Shown here: positions 1 to 13,074 of the stretch, one piece after another
Layout of the letters: every line of letters begins with the position of its first letter
Position numbering within the stretch: the stretch's first letter is position 1
NCBI GenBank assembly: GCA_964006375.1
Contig: OZ023263.1
Location: 130,609,954 to 130,673,953, forward strand
Length of the DNA: 64,000 nucleotides
DNA from: Tillus elongatus
Taxonomy: Eukaryota; Arthropoda; Insecta; Coleoptera; Cleridae
Reading direction: 5' to 3'
The notes under the pieces: model-generated
Seen by the model: only the letters and a program-made list of their open reading frames with translations
Database searches by the model: none
Told to the model about the DNA's origin: nothing
Translations under genes and position numbers: made by a program

Positions 1-410
1 AACTGTTGTTCTGCTTCATTAGAATCACACCCCAACACTACAGTTTTGCTTTCAACAGTCGTAGAAGATGTATTCGACAGTGAAGGTAGATTGAAGCATT
101 TACGTTTTTTGCTTGATACTGCTAGTCAAGTTAATTTTATTTCTCTAGAATGTAGCCGCAAATTAAAACTTCCAGCTACAAACTTTGGTATGTCAGTCTT
201 TGGGTTAGGCAACATGGAGAAATTGGTACAAGGCCAAACGAATATAGTAATTACTTCAACGTTTAATTTTCTTAGAAAATATGCGTTAGATTTGTTTGTC
301 ATAGACAGATTTTCAAATCAAATACCAATAGCAAAGTTAGTTTAGAATTGTTAGAGTCTGTGAAAGACCTTCCCTTAGCAGATGAAACATTTCACACACC
401 CGGGGCAATA
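1..410 (+). pseudogene. BEL/Pao retrotransposon pol fragment (retropepsin-like protease)
   Basis: Open from the window edge in frame 1 to a stop at 343-345. The translation has a retropepsin-like active site, FLLDTASQVNFIS, followed by a KL-rich strand and a GLG turn. This is the pattern of the protease-like domain (DUF1758 type) of BEL/Pao LTR retrotransposon polyproteins, which cleaves the polyprotein during particle maturation. After the stop, the similar-looking coding continues in another frame to about 410 (LADETFHTPG), so a frameshift has occurred. The following (TA)n tract ends the homology. No LTR, RT or integrase is visible. The element extends to the left outside the window. Family assignment rests on motif recognition, not a search. 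Confidence 0.72.
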
Positions 411-411
411 T

Positions 412-420
<9 letters not shown>

Positions 421-495
<75 letters not shown>
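421..495. repeat. (TA)n microsatellite
   Basis: Uninterrupted TA dinucleotide tract. It separates the BEL/Pao fragment from the outer arm of the Penelope-associated inverted repeat. The sequence directly after it (496-546) recurs directly after the next tract (961-1011), so the tract sits at the same position of a repeat unit. Confidence 0.97.
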
Positions 496-497
<2 letters not shown>

Positions 498-773
498 CAT
501 ATTTGATTCTCGGGTTGAACCGCGTCCAGAATTTATGAAAACTCGATCCCCCTATGTGGGTTAGAAATTATTGACCAATTTTCAGCTGCGTTGGGTCTTT
601 TACTGGTTTGAAAATGTGTTTCAGGTGATTGACTGTATTTTCTCTTTTAGTGAATTTTCTTTAAAAAAAAATCACTAATGAGGAGATCCCGAATTTTGAA
701 TTTTGAAAAACTTTGTTCAAATGACCGCGAAGTAGGCCACCTAGAATTAATATCCAGGGCGAGTTTTAATTCT
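496..773 (-). repeat. Left outer arm of large inverted repeat
   Basis: This segment is the reverse complement of about 3365-3601, with few differences. It includes the sequence beside the (TA)n tract and a distal part reading TCACTAATGAGGAGATCCCG. The same module, more diverged, flanks (TA)n tracts near 45.8, 55.9, 57.8 and 63.6 kb. It holds no coding signal. Confidence 0.85.
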
Positions 774-963
<190 letters not shown>

Positions 964-1261
964 CATATTTGATTCTCGGGTTGAACCGCGTCCAGAATTT
1001 ATGAAAACTCGACGTTTCGGCTCCTGTTTTGGAGCCATTTTCAAGAGGTAAAGGAAATATATAAGGACACTCTAAGGCCTCAATCTGCCTACTCCTTAGA
1101 GCAGTGGACAAAAGTGGGTTGGGTTGGTTTCAAGAGGCAAAGGAAAGATGTAAGGACACTCTAAGGCCTCCTTAGAGCGGTGGACAAAGGTGGGTTGGGT
1201 TGTGGTAGCTCGATTACGGGGCCTCAATCTGCCTACTTTCCCAAATCTCGCCGGAGATCGT

Positions 1262-2097
1262 CTATGAGGTCTCAGTGTGTTCAACGCTAGGCCTCAGAAA
1301 GATCTGGCAGTTCGTTGCGGGTCTTGTCTTATATATGTTGTTCCGTCTACCTGCTTCGCTGTCAGTGAAAGTGGTAGGGCCAATGTCAATTAAGTGGGGG
1401 GCTTTGGTCACGGTACTTAGAAAAAGAGGAGGATTAAGAGGGTCACCGGCATTTGTTGAGACAGATAATGGAAAAATAAAATTGTTTGTGGAACTTGTTT
1501 TCTGTTTGTGTGTTTGTAATGAAGATATAATAGGTTTCCAAGTGGTCGGAAGGCGAAGACCATCATCTCTCTTATTTAAACAATCGGGACGCTTTTCAAT
1601 TTCGATTGCTTCGCGGATAATTTTCGTTTTGAAGTTGTAAACCGGTGCTATTGTTTTGGCATTATCGAAGTCTATTTTGTGTCCTGTATGAATATGATAC
1701 ATGGCCAGCGCCGATGAGGGGTCGGATTTTCTAACTGCGAGTGTCTGTTCATATATTCTATTGTGGATGCGTCTATTTGTTTGTCCTACGTAAGTTCGGG
1801 CACAGTCGGAACAAGGAATTTCGTAAACTCCGTGGGATTCGTTTGGCATCGTATCCTTGGGAGTTTTTATAAGATTTGACAGTTTTTGGTCTGTTGTGAA
1901 TACGGTTTTGATATGATGGGTTCTGAAAATTCGACTGATTTTGTCGGTGACACCTTTAATGTATCGTAAAAACGCTGTGTGTTGTTGTGAGGACTCTGTT
2001 TGTTCTTGTTGTGGTGTAGTGGTTTGTTGTTGTGCGTTTCTAATGGTTCATAGTATGTGATTGTTGTCGTATCTATTTATTGTTGTTGTCCGTTAGT
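1262..2097 (-). pseudogene. Penelope-like linker and GIY-YIG endonuclease domain
   Basis: On the minus strand about 1990-1850 encodes the conserved linker in which a TDQKLSNLIKTPKD-like stretch is readable. It runs into an open frame at 1849-1262 with GVYEIPCSDCARTYVGQTNR. That is the GIY-YIG fold signature (GVY...YVG) with the Cys pair typical of Penelope-like elements, followed by the basic R..R helix and an HxxxxGHxIDF segment. The endonuclease nicks the target for reverse transcription. The frame remains open for 195 codons and its last part includes tail sequence. The coding connection to the RT is broken by frameshifts, so the gene is a relic. Confidence 0.85.
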
Positions 2098-2530
2098 CTA
2101 AGGGATCGTGTTACTAGTGTTCGAACCACGGAATTTAGTTGCGATGGGTGATTGAGATTGGGCGTTAAGATAACGATTAGTTTGGGTTGGTTTTCGGTAA
2201 ACAGTGTAAGAAAATCCTCTGACTGGGTTTTTAGTGATGCGTACATCTAAGAAAGGAAAAGAAAAATTATTTTCTATTTCCATGGTGAACTGGATTTGGG
2301 GTTGATGTTATTTAGGTAAGAAAGGAATTCGTCTAGAGATTCTTTACCTTGTGGCCAGACAGCGAAAATGTCGTCAACCCATCTTAACCAACAGGTTGGT
2401 TTAAGTTGGGATGAATTGAGGGCTTGTGTCTCGAAGTTTTCCATGAAAATGTTAGCCAATGCAGGAGAGAGGGGTGAACCCATTGTAGCACCTCGAACTT
2501 GTTTGTAAAATTTGTTTTGAAAAAGGTTTA

Positions 2531-2534
<4 letters not shown>
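2098..2534 (-). pseudogene. Penelope-like reverse transcriptase, C-terminal part
   Basis: Two overlapping minus-strand frames, 2534-2274 and 2283-2098. The first has the Penelope RT motif RGATMGSPLSPALANIFMEN and, after it, the catalytic box WVDDIFAVW. The second continues with FPFLDVRI and YRKPTQTNRYL, typical of the RT thumb side in this family. A frameshift lies near 2280. RT copies the element RNA into DNA at nicked targets, working with the GIY-YIG endonuclease encoded downstream. The fingers/palm N-terminal half is missing because 2531 onward is an inverted piece of the same element. Confidence 0.88.
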
Positions 2535-3601
<1,067 letters not shown>

Positions 3602-3785
3602 GTAATAGCCGGCAAAAAACCGAAACACCAAAATAGGTGAAAAAATATATATCTTTGTAGACAAATTATTTAATAGCATTTCCGATATGTATCCACAGGA
3701 TAATATCAATTAAAGTGAAATTATAAAAGAAGCAATTGCTACAAATACATTTAATTTAATTTAGGAACATTACGAAAGTGACTCT

Positions 3786-4500
3786 AACACAATCTAAAGG
3801 CCTTACCATTTTACAATGGAACGCTCGTTCCATTGTTAGTCATAAACATAATTTAATGGGACGCTTAAAAAAATAATCGCACAGATATAGTCCTTCTTTG
3901 CGAAACGTTTCTAAAACTAACACATACAGGTTTTTGTATTGAGGGATAAAACATCGTCCGTAGTGACCGAGTAGACAGCTGCTGGGAGAGTGGGAATTTT
4001 ACTTCCTGATAATATAAAATATGAAGATAGAACACAAACAATTCAATCTAATAGTATTGAAGTCTGTGCAGTTAATTTACCATCTTTAAAACTTAACATT
4101 ATATCTTTTTATAGACAACTAGAGATTGGTTTCTAGTATTTTCACAATTTTCAGGTACATCCTAAATATTTCGGGAAGATTGCAACAGACACCATTCACT
4201 ATGGTCTAGCTGAAACAACAATAATGCATCTAAACAAACATTAGCTGATGCGAAAGAAATTTCATATTTAGTTGTCTTAAATGACGGTTCGACCACTCGG
4301 CCAATATTAACAACAAAAATGAACAAAAGTCTCAGACAGTTTTGGTTCAGATCATTATATGATACACATCACTAGCACTCTCAATACATTACCACAATGA
4401 AAAAATTCATAGGCGAGATGGGAGGGTTTCCAATCATATTTTTGCACGCAAGCAAATAAGATGCTGTGACAAATTCAAACAACTTGTACACATTATTACC
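3786..4500 (+). pseudogene. LINE AP-endonuclease domain, degraded
   Basis: The conserved start TILQWNARSIVSHKHNL is readable at about 3804-3860, matching the N-terminus of APE-type LINE endonucleases, which nick target DNA for target-primed reverse transcription. Downstream only scattered fragments survive because of frameshifts and stop codons. No complete catalytic set could be read. It precedes the linker and RT pieces on the same strand. Confidence 0.6.
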
Positions 4501-4518
4501 GAAGCGGCAACCGCGTTA

Positions 4519-4713
4519 ATGACAGAAAGAAGCCAAACCTGCAAAAACTCAGGTCCGATGATTCCAGCTTGGTGGGACGATGATCGCAACAGCATAACAC
4601 GTAAAAGAAAAGAAGCACTACGAAAATATAAAAATACGTCAAACACAGGAAGCTATCTACAATACAAATTAATCGAAGCAGAGGCAAAACGGTTGTTTGT
4701 TGCATGTTGGTAA
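4519..4713 (+). pseudogene. LINE ORF2 linker fragment
   Basis: A short open frame with PAWWDDDRNSITRKRKEALR matches the tryptophan-rich linker (W.. C/D.. .R..A) that lies between endonuclease and RT in many insect LINEs. Lysine/arginine-rich helical sequence follows. The frame closes after 64 codons. It sits exactly between the endonuclease and RT pieces, which supports the assignment. Confidence 0.55.
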
Positions 4714-4916
4714 AAATATGTGACCTCACTCAATAAGAGTACCCCCATAAAGCAACAAAAACACACCACCACCACGAGTAGCTAAATGAGGAATTAATTG
4801 AAAACGTTCCCGATAAACGGCTCCCCATCAACAGAATATCAAAATCCAGATACAGACACAGACGATGAGGACAACCCCTAGATAAACGAATCATTCACCG
4901 GACAGAGAGGGAAGTA

Positions 4917-5497
4917 GTGCAAAAAATTCACCATTGCTTACCACCAGGAAAAAACAAACTCGCCTACTCAATTTTGGCAAAACTATCCGAAATCGCTAAA
5001 CAGATACTGCTAGATATCTATAACGGATTTTGGAGCTCTGGAGAATACAGTGATGAACACAAAGAGATAATAGTTTGTCTAATATTCAAATACGGCAGAC
5101 CGATTGAGGATCCTGCGTCATACTGACCGATCGCCCTACTTTCATGCCTTGCAAAAATATACAAAAGAATGATCAAAAACAGACTGGAGTATTTTTGTGA
5201 AAACTGAAATTACTGTTACCAAAAAATCAGTTTTGATTTCGTCGTGGGCAAGGCACAATCGATGCAATCAACCTGTTAGTCACCGACATACAAAACACAT
5301 TGACCAAAAACCAACGGCATATGGGGTTGTTTGTTGACATAGAGGGAGCCTACGATGCAGTCCACTTGCAAGTGTTGAATAAGGAAATGTTACAACTAGG
5401 CATTCCAAAAAAAGCAGTACTAAACATAATGAACATTCTACGTGAAAGACGCCTCCACATAAAAGATGAATTTAATAACCTTCACGGACCTAGAATA
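4917..5497 (+). pseudogene. LINE reverse transcriptase, N-terminal half
   Basis: The frame at 4917-5126 carries KQILLDIYNGFWSSGEYSDE and then KYGRPIEDPASY, the standard stretch before the RT fingers. A stop replaces the next residue. The frame at 5300 has GLFVDIEGAYDAV, RT motif A with its catalytic Asp, followed by LQLGIPKKAVLNI. The RT would have copied LINE RNA at the nicked target. The (TA)n tract removes motif C onward. Two frames and several stops show it is dead. Confidence 0.8.

Positions 5498-5579
<82 letters not shown>
5498..5579. repeat. (TA)n microsatellite
   Basis: Pure TA tract that truncates the LINE RT fragment; the sequence after it is unrelated to a LINE. Confidence 0.97.
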
Positions 5580-5582
<3 letters not shown>

Positions 5583-6493
5583 TTTTTTGTGTCACGTTTG
5601 CCCAAGCAGCGTTCGACTTAGTTAAGTTTGCATGCTGCATGTTATAAGAAATGTCATCAACATCAAACGAAAAATGTTGTTAATTGACTACGTCTAGGCT
5701 AAATTTAGTTTTTAAGTTTCCCCCCAAGTAAAGTAAGAAATCATCTCTTGCTTTTCAAATTCCGTATTGTTTGATTTATTCCTGAACGTTGTTTGATTTA
5801 TCTCTTTCATCACAGGTCTATAAAATTTAATCCTGGTTTTTACCTCTTGATCATCATTATTCTTTCTGTACTGGCCAATCATCAATCTTCCCCAACCTTG
5901 TATTTTTTAACTTCGGTACATCCGCGACTTACTTCCTTTTTATTTAACGGTTTTCTTAGTTTCACATCTGGTTCTTCCCGGGCCTTGTGTTCATATGTTT
6001 TCTTCTTATTAAACTACAATGACGTTTTATCTGATTCAAATTTACTCTCTCGGATTAGCAGCTTTTTAAATATCTTACTCATTTGATATTTATATCAATT
6101 TTATTCTCATATGTCTTCCTTCTCTTTTGTAACTTATCATCTATTCCCCTATAAACTATCAATATTTCTTCATTTTAATACTTAATCTCTATATCATTTT
6201 ATTTTCATATGCTTATATCAATATTCAGTATTCATTTTTATACATCATAACCTCTCTTAGGCCTATTATCTTCTTATATACTTGTTTCGCTACTCCAACT
6301 ACTAATTCTTTTCACAATTCATCATCTTTAGAATACTTCAAACTTTTATTTTCTTACCCTTTTCTTATATTTTCTTGCTGCTTGCTTCATACCATCCTCT
6401 GCGTTCATTGTCATTGTCATTTTCATATTTCACTTTCTTATCATATGCCTCGACTTTTTTCTATACGTTACTTCTCTTTCTTGTTTACCATCC

Positions 6494-6496
<3 letters not shown>

Positions 6497-6575
<79 letters not shown>
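6497..6575. repeat. (TA)n microsatellite
   Basis: Pure TA tract within the pyrimidine-rich stretch. Confidence 0.97.
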
Positions 6576-6579
<4 letters not shown>

Positions 6580-6839
6580 CATTACCCCTTGATCTTGTCC
6601 ATCTATTTGCCTCTGGCCTTTGTAGTTCTATACGATTGCTTTCCTAGTCTTTTGCTTTGTTCGTTGACAGCTCTGGTCCTCTTATCTTGGGTTTAATTTT
6701 GTCCCCACTACTTTGTATCCGATTGCATTTCTTGTTTGGCATACAATTAATAATGCTTGTTTATTGTACGATCCTTCCGCGCTTGGCTGATTACTAATCT
6801 CATCTAACTCGGTTTTGGCCTATACTCTTCTTTTATGCT

Positions 6840-7075
6840 TGACATTGGCTCTAAATTTTGAATTTTGACGTGTTATTTGGTCGAAATAGTTTTGGTTCAG
6901 TTTATAGACTTAATCCAGGTCTTTAATTTTAAATTTGGATTGTTATGTTATTTCAGAAAATGTTGGTGAGCTTAAAGACTTCTCAGGTCTTTAATTATGA
7001 ATTTTGAGTGTTATATTATTTCAAAAACATTCTTGGTTGAGTTTACAGACTTCCCAGGTCTATAATTTTGTTTTA
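6840..7075. repeat. Degenerate tandem repeat, about 70-bp period
   Basis: Three successive units, each containing AGACTT..(C)CAGGTCT followed by an A/T-rich stretch and GTTATTT. The phase-marking AGACTT occurs near 6906, 6976 and 7047, giving a period of 70-71 bp. A more diverged version occurs at about 7320-7400. Confidence 0.7.
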
Positions 7076-7403
7076 ATTTTCTTCTATTGTTCAAACTTGT
7101 ACACGTCTGTAATGTTGAAAACTCCTCTGATCTGGCCCGTTTGGAAGTCTCTCAGTAGACGGCTGTTCACTGGTTTTTAGTTGTACATGTCTTGTTTGAC
7201 GTGCAACTCTACTGATTGTTTGTCGTCTGATACATCCCCACGCTTAGCTGATTATTAATTCACTTGCCTCGGTTTTAAATGTGCCCACATTTTCTTTTTA
7301 CGCTTGATATTAGCTTTTAAATTTTGAATTATTTTGAATTTTAACGTTAGTTTGTTCCTAAACTGTTTTTAAGCAGTTTATAGGCATGTCTTAGGTCTAT
7401 CTT

Positions 7404-8484
7404 TCATTCTAGTTCATCAACTCTTCGTAGTCGTTCCATATTTTGTTGCTGCGTCGTCTCCATATCCGTTATGTTGTCTTCTTCACTGCTTATGATTTTC
7501 ATCAGACTCTTCTGTCTGTCTTGCATCGTATTCCATGTCAAAATCATCTCTGGAGGTATCCTCATTCCTTTGGCATTTATACTTATTCGTGCCATCGTTG
7601 CCCTCCATGTTTTGTCGTTTATATTTATTATTTCCTTTACGTTTCAGTTTAAATTTGTCACCCTTATTCCTGATTTCTTCTAGGATTGCTCGTTTCTTCT
7701 TATTAGTTCTATTTCCCTTACTTTGTCTCTCTGCTCTTGTCCACTTTTCAAAACATTCTTCCACTTCTTCTCTGAATCTTTTATTACCCAACTCCAGCTT
7801 TATATCTAGCTCTTCTTTTAGATGTTCCAAATTTCCATTCGCTTCTCTTAGCTGTTTTTCCATTTTGATTTCATCTCTGTTTCTTTTGTGTTTGCGCATT
7901 TTTCTAGCCCCTCTCATTCGCTGATTTCTTTCATTCACTCTCTCTATTATTTTATTTATCGGTTCATCATCATTCACTCTGATTTTCTTTATTATTGTCT
8001 TACGTACTATATCCTTCTTTGTCTCTACTTTACTTTCAAATTTTCTTACTGCCTCATCTTTTTCTTCCATCTCCATTTTACATATTTTTTCTCTTCTTGT
8101 ACACTTTTTTCAACTTTCTCTGTTAATTTAGCACTCATTTCATTCAGTCGTTCATTTATCAGATTCATACCTTCAATCATTTTGAGCCCTCGCTTATCCA
8201 CTTTTTCTCCTAATTTATCCATTTTTCCGTTTATAATTTTATTGTTTTCATTCATATCACGTTTTATGCTACTCATGCTTTCAGTCATATCACGTTTTAT
8301 GTCATTCATATCTACTTTCGTACTAAGTCTCATGTTATTTATGCTTTCATTCATCTTCATTATGTATTGTAACACAACGTCGTTATTTGGATTCCTTCCC
8401 CTATCCATTTTCCCTACTTTCTTATTAAGTTTGTTTATTGCTTTATTTATTTTACTCGTCGACCTCGAAAGCTCCCACGTTTAG
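7404..8484 (-). pseudogene. Coiled-coil ORF1/gag-like protein, broken frame
   Basis: Minus-strand coding runs through three overlapping frames (8408-8046, 8076-7483, 7595-7404), so at least two frameshifts separate them. The first piece begins MDRGRNPNNDVVLQYIMKMN and continues as repeated heptad-like segments (NINNMR.., DIKRDMTESMSSIKRDMNE). The second is extremely rich in Lys, Arg and Glu. No zinc knuckle, RT or protease is visible. A long charged coiled coil in a transposon-rich setting suggests an ORF1-like RNA-binding protein of a retroelement, but the family is not identified. The neighbours give no further help. Confidence 0.45.
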
Positions 8485-8622
8485 GCGACATTTGATAAAC
8501 ATGTTACTTCCCCACGATTTGGTTGTTAGTTGAAATAGAAAAAAATATTTTATTTTAGGTTTTATATTATGATTATTATTAGGTATATAGAATTATTTGA
8601 TATGGTGACCAGTTTAAGTATA

Positions 8623-8754
<132 letters not shown>

Positions 8755-8929
8755 GTTTTATGTTAAGTAAGTTTCTAAGTGTATTTTATTTTGTAAGTTT
8801 TATCTACCTGTAACGTTGAGTGAATTATGCTGAAAAAAAATATGTTTATTTAAATATACGTGTATTTGACTTATCCCTGGTGTATCCACTGCCTTTTACT
8901 GCTGCCCGAGATCTGAATAAATTTGTAGT

Positions 8930-8985
8930 ATGGTTGAACTCTCAAATCAGGGAGCTTCTTAAGCTGGTGGGTTCAAATCCTATCA
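8930..8985 (+). other. tRNA-like B-box fragment
   Basis: GTGGGTTCAAATCC matches a pol III B-box/T-arm, preceded by a possible AGCTT..AAGCT anticodon-arm-like stem. No clear A-box or acceptor stem is seen. It could be the remnant of a tRNA-derived SINE head. Confidence 0.3.
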
Positions 8986-9122
8986 AAATTTTTATTATTG
9001 TTTCCAAAAGTATAGTTAGATCTTTAAAACACTGAATCTGTTGTTTATAAGTCCGAAATATATTAGTTTATTTTTTAAAATTTTGTAAAATATTTCCCTA
9101 TCTGATTTTAGTTATTCCTCCC

Positions 9123-11859
9123 TAGTGGCGTGCGGTCCATGGAAGCAAGGGAAGCATTGCTTTTCTTAAAATAACGACTACATACCTACTAAAAAATAAT
9201 TTATATTAACCCGCAATATTTAAAATCTCCTTTGTATTTTAAATATTAAATTTCAAATTCTGAAACTAATTCAATTATTAAAATTTTTAATTCGCAAGCT
9301 CACACACATAATTATTTATTATGCATCATACCGTACTTGTTTGTATATGCGCTCTTAGCGCAAGGACATCGTCGCAGTAAATGCTACCGCCAACAACCTG
9401 ATCCTACGGGTGGACGAGTGGATGCAATGCCTTCAATTAAATACATGTAGTCAGCAGACCACTTAAGGAGAAACGCTCGCTCGCTCGACCTGTGTACGTG
9501 TATTTTTAGAACGTATTTTACCGGGAAGAGCCGCTACACACAGAAAGAGAATGCCTCGCATTATTTCGCATATATAAGCAGTCAGGCAAGTTAAATACAT
9601 TGACATTTTACGAGTATTAATATGGCTACAAGTTCATCAGCTTTTAACAGCGGCGTCGGTGGTGATTTACAAACTTTACAAACAAGTGATAATAATAACT
9701 GTGATTGTGTTGTGTGTTTTTTGATGACCAAAGGATTTTCAACTTTACAGTTTGCTGAAAAACTTGCTATTATTAATAAAGGTAGGCCAAAACCTACTCT
9801 AAAAAACTTAAATACAAGAATTAAAACATGTATTCGACATTTCAACGCCGAAAAAACTTATAAACAATATGAATGGTTAACGGATTGTGAAATCAGGAAT
9901 AAACTGTTTTGTTGGCCTTATTTGTGACTGAAAAGGGGGTGTGGAATAAAAGTGGGTTTTCCGACATGAATAATCTACATAAAGTAGTAAAAAGACATGT
10001 TATGTCTAAAGCGCATTTACAGAGCATTTTAAAATTAAGTGTCTTTGGAAAAACGCGAATTGAACACGCCGTTGACAAGCAGATAGAAATTAGTCATCGC
10101 CAACACAATAAATTGGTTGATAAAAACAGAAACATATTAAAAAGACTTATTGATGTGTGTTTTCTTGGTCAGCATGAATTGGGCTTCAGGGGTCATGACG
10201 AAACCACTACATCTGCAAATAGAGGAAACTTTCAAGACCTAGTTTCTTTAATAGCCAAGTACGTCATTTGTTTAAAAAATCACTTGGAACAGTCTAACGT
10301 TTTTCGCGGGACATCAAATCGCATTCAGAATGACTTAATTTCGGCCGCTGACACTATTATTTTGAACATAATTAAATCGGAAATTAAACAGACTCGTTTC
10401 ATTGCTATTGTTCTAGATGAAACAACCGATGTAATTAATTTTAGTCAACTAGCTGTAGTAATACGCTACGTAAAAATGGATGGGAGTGTACAAGAAAGAT
10501 TTTTAGGCTTTAAATATGTGACAGAAGATCGTACCGCAAACGCTCTATATAAAATTGTGCTTAATATTATGAAATATATTGAGGAGGCTGATAATAAATT
10601 AATTGCCCAAAGCTATGAAAGGGCTGCTGTTATGGCCGGACATTTAGGAGGTCTTCAAGCTAAAGTGCGGGAAACGTTCTCCAGTGCTTTATTTGTACAC
10701 TGTTTTGCTCATAAATTAAATTTAATTTTATCCCAATCTTAAAATCATATTAAAGAATGTAAAGTGTTTTTTGCTACCCTAAGTGGAATGGCTGCTTTTT
10801 TTCCAAATCTACGAAGCGCACACAAGCCTAAGACTCAATTGTTAAAAAAACGTTTACCCAAAGTAGCTGCAACCCGATGGAACTACAACGCCAGGCTTGT
10901 GTTAACTATATTTGAACACCGTGAATCGTTAATTGAACTTTTTGAAAATATTATGGTAAATAACAAAAATTGGGACGCATAAACAATAAATAGTTCTAGA
11001 GGATTTTTGGATGGTTTGAAAAGAGACTTTAATTTTAATTTTTTACTTAATATATTTTCGGAAATATTTCCGTTTTCAGAGAATGTATTCAACATATTGC
11101 AATGTAAAACAAATGACATTGGTTTTTGTCTGAAAAAGATTAATGAATTTAAATCCATTATAATTCAAAAAAGGAATGAATTTGATAAGTTCTGGGAAAA
11201 AACAAATAAATTAGGAGAAGTGGAGCCACGAAGAAAGCGTCTGCGCACTGATAATGTGGGAGACCTTCAAACTTTTTATCGCCGCCTTTTCTACGAAATC
11301 ATAGATCAAATTCAGCATCAAATTAACTGCATATTTTATCATCTCAGTGACCTGAAATTGGGTAATTTTGGAGGATTTAAAGGGATACCTTTCCCAGAAG
11401 ATTCATTCAAATCATTATTCCACCACTATGGACATTATTTTGACAAAGCCTTATTACGATCAGAACTTACAGTCATTTATGAAACCGATGTTATTGACAC
11501 AAAAACTAACGCGAGTGAACTTTTAACTTTCTTAAAACAATCAAAATTGGAAAATGCATATTCTGAAGTGTTCAAATTATGTGAATTAGTATTAACAATT
11601 CCTGCTACTAGTGCATCTGTAGAACGAAATTTTTCTACATTGAAACGTATCAAGAGTTTTGTTAGGAATTCAACAGGACAGGAAAGACTTTCTCAAATTT
11701 CAATTTTGTCAATTGAAAATAACCTCGTCCAGAATCCACAGTTTTATGATGACATTATTGACGAATTTGCCATAAACGACAGAAGAATTCAGTTACACTA
11801 CAAATAGGTAAGTTGCTGAGAATTGCTTCCTTTATCTAAAATGTCACCGCACGCCCCTG
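9123..11859 (+). mobile_element. hAT transposon with 8-bp target duplication, decayed
   Basis: The left end TAGTGGCGTGCGGT and the right end (reverse-complemented) CAGGGGCGTGCGGT form short terminal inverted repeats. Both sides are flanked by the same 8 bp, TTCCTCCC (9115-9122 and 11860-11867). An 8-bp target duplication and CA(G)NGGCG-type ends are hallmarks of hAT elements. The 2737-bp interior encodes a single transposase gene (next entry) with several breaks. Confidence 0.93.
9622..11807 (+). pseudogene. hAT transposase (TTF-finger, ZMYM1/ZNF862-like)
   Basis: Four consecutive frames cover a transposase. A TTF-type zinc-finger region is split by a frameshift near 9915 (KLFCWPYL ends one frame, VTEKGVWNKSGFSDMNNL opens the next). 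A DUF4371-like catalytic block follows, with FIAIVLDETTDVINFSQLAVV. The next piece holds ATRWNYNARL, with stops at 10740-10742 and 10981-10983. The last contains the hAT C-terminal dimerisation motif, TIPATSASVERNFSTLKRIK. The enzyme would cut and paste the element as a dimer in the nucleus. One frameshift and two stops make it inactive, although the protein sequence is otherwise well kept. Confidence 0.93.
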
Positions 11860-11867
11860 TTCCTCCC

Positions 11868-12994
11868 AAATACTTATATATGTATAAAAACAAAATAAAA
11901 TAAGGCACTAAATTTTCAAATAACACAAAACTTAAACTTTTATTGATAGTAAATTGTCTGACAAATGCCTATAAGAACTACCTCTCTATAATTTAACTTA
12001 TTTAATGAATTTAAAAGCTTTCAAATTCCCAAGAACGAACTGGCCAGTATGTTGTCTTAATAAAATTTTTAATTTAAACTCTTTGTGTTGGAAATTCTTA
12101 ATCTACTAAACTTGACACAGTGGTTAAAGATAAATTTATTCTGCAGAAATTTCACGTATCGTTATTAAATTGATCTTCTAAATGAGGCTGAGCAATGATC
12201 CCTGTTGTCAACAGATGGGAAGACTAACTCCTTATCATGAATTGTTAATTAAAGATGACTGATTTTAACGTATTGGGGCAACTTATATTTGATTTTTCTC
12301 ACACTTATGGCTTTAATTAATTTATATTGATAATCTTTGTACTCGTTATACTCTGAGATAGTTCGTAGGCCACATAAAAACGTAAATATTATGGTTTTTC
12401 AAAACGTACAATTTCTTGTCCATTACTTCCTCCCTGCCGTTTCTTCTGCTGCTATTACTTGAAATGTCAAGCCTTTTTATTGTCTCTGCAAAACTTTTAC
12501 TTCAATATCTCCTATTCAAATCCTTTTTCTAATAAAATTTTCAAATCTGTCTTTTAATTTTACTACCCAAAAATTCCAATCTAATAATTTTATATATATT
12601 TTCCCATCTATTTATTTTTCTATCACCTGGCGACCGTCTCCAAGTGAAAAATTTCTTGTTGGCCGCCTTCCAAATTCATCTTAAGATTTTGTTTGTTTGT
12701 ATCCTCATTTCCTGGGTTACCTTGTTACATCTTTCAATGCCTTACTCTATACTTTATATTTATATACACTATTTTTGACAGCATTCCTTAACCTATATTA
12801 CAATTTTATTGCCAGTTTTGACATTTATGGTAACTGAACAGCTGACTTATATTTAGGTTACATGGAATTTTGACAAGCTTAATCCTAATAAATATTAACA
12901 CCATAAATTTTCTAATTCTACTAAACATGAACATTTTAAACTACTTAAACAATTTCTGTACAGTAATTTAGACCTGCCTTACCTTATTTAAACC
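11868..12994. other. AT-rich stretch, no gene seen
   Basis: No open frame or motif was recognised on either strand. The part around 12.4-12.75 kb is pyrimidine-rich and may be an untranslated piece of a minus-strand retroelement. Confidence 0.5.
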
Positions 12995-12995
12995 C

Positions 12996-13065
<70 letters not shown>
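12995..13065. repeat. (TA)n microsatellite
   Basis: TA tract with one interruption. It marks the 3' truncation of the adjoining minus-strand LINE. Confidence 0.95.
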
Positions 13066-13066
<1 letters not shown>

Positions 13067-13074
13067 CAGGCCAT

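Larger units (their letters stand above)
3770..5497 (+). mobile_element. Non-LTR retrotransposon (I/Jockey-group-like) relic
   Basis: Plus-strand remains of a LINE ORF2 in the expected order: AP-endonuclease, linker, reverse transcriptase. Coding is broken by many stops and frameshifts. The 3' part of the RT and the tail are lost at the (TA)n tract at 5498. Family-level placement (I or Jockey superfamily) comes from the style of the ITILQWNARS-type endonuclease start and the RT box; a phylogeny was not possible here. Confidence 0.78.
5580..7403. other. Pyrimidine-rich stretch with no recognised gene
   Basis: The plus strand is strikingly T/C-rich, so the minus strand is purine-rich like the coiled-coil ORF next to it. 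It may be the 3' part of the same minus-strand element. Only short frames appear on the minus strand and no motif was recognised. It contains a (TA)n tract and a degenerate tandem repeat. Confidence 0.5.

Noticed and set aside
1005..1045. GGCTCC hairpin followed by GAAACGTC in the Penelope 3' end (also 3150-3175) as a hammerhead ribozyme
   Set aside because: Stem II and GAAAC-GTC fit, and Penelope elements are known to carry hammerheads, but the required CTGATGA box is not present (TTGAAAATG instead), so it is not called as a ribozyme.
5793..6086. 97-codon plus-strand frame rich in Phe, Leu and Ser, resembling a membrane protein
   Set aside because: It lies in a pyrimidine-rich strand where such frames arise by composition; no signal peptide or conserved motif and no neighbour supports it.
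7888..8484. 198-codon plus-strand hydrophobic frame
   Set aside because: It is the antisense shadow of the charged coiled-coil frames on the minus strand.
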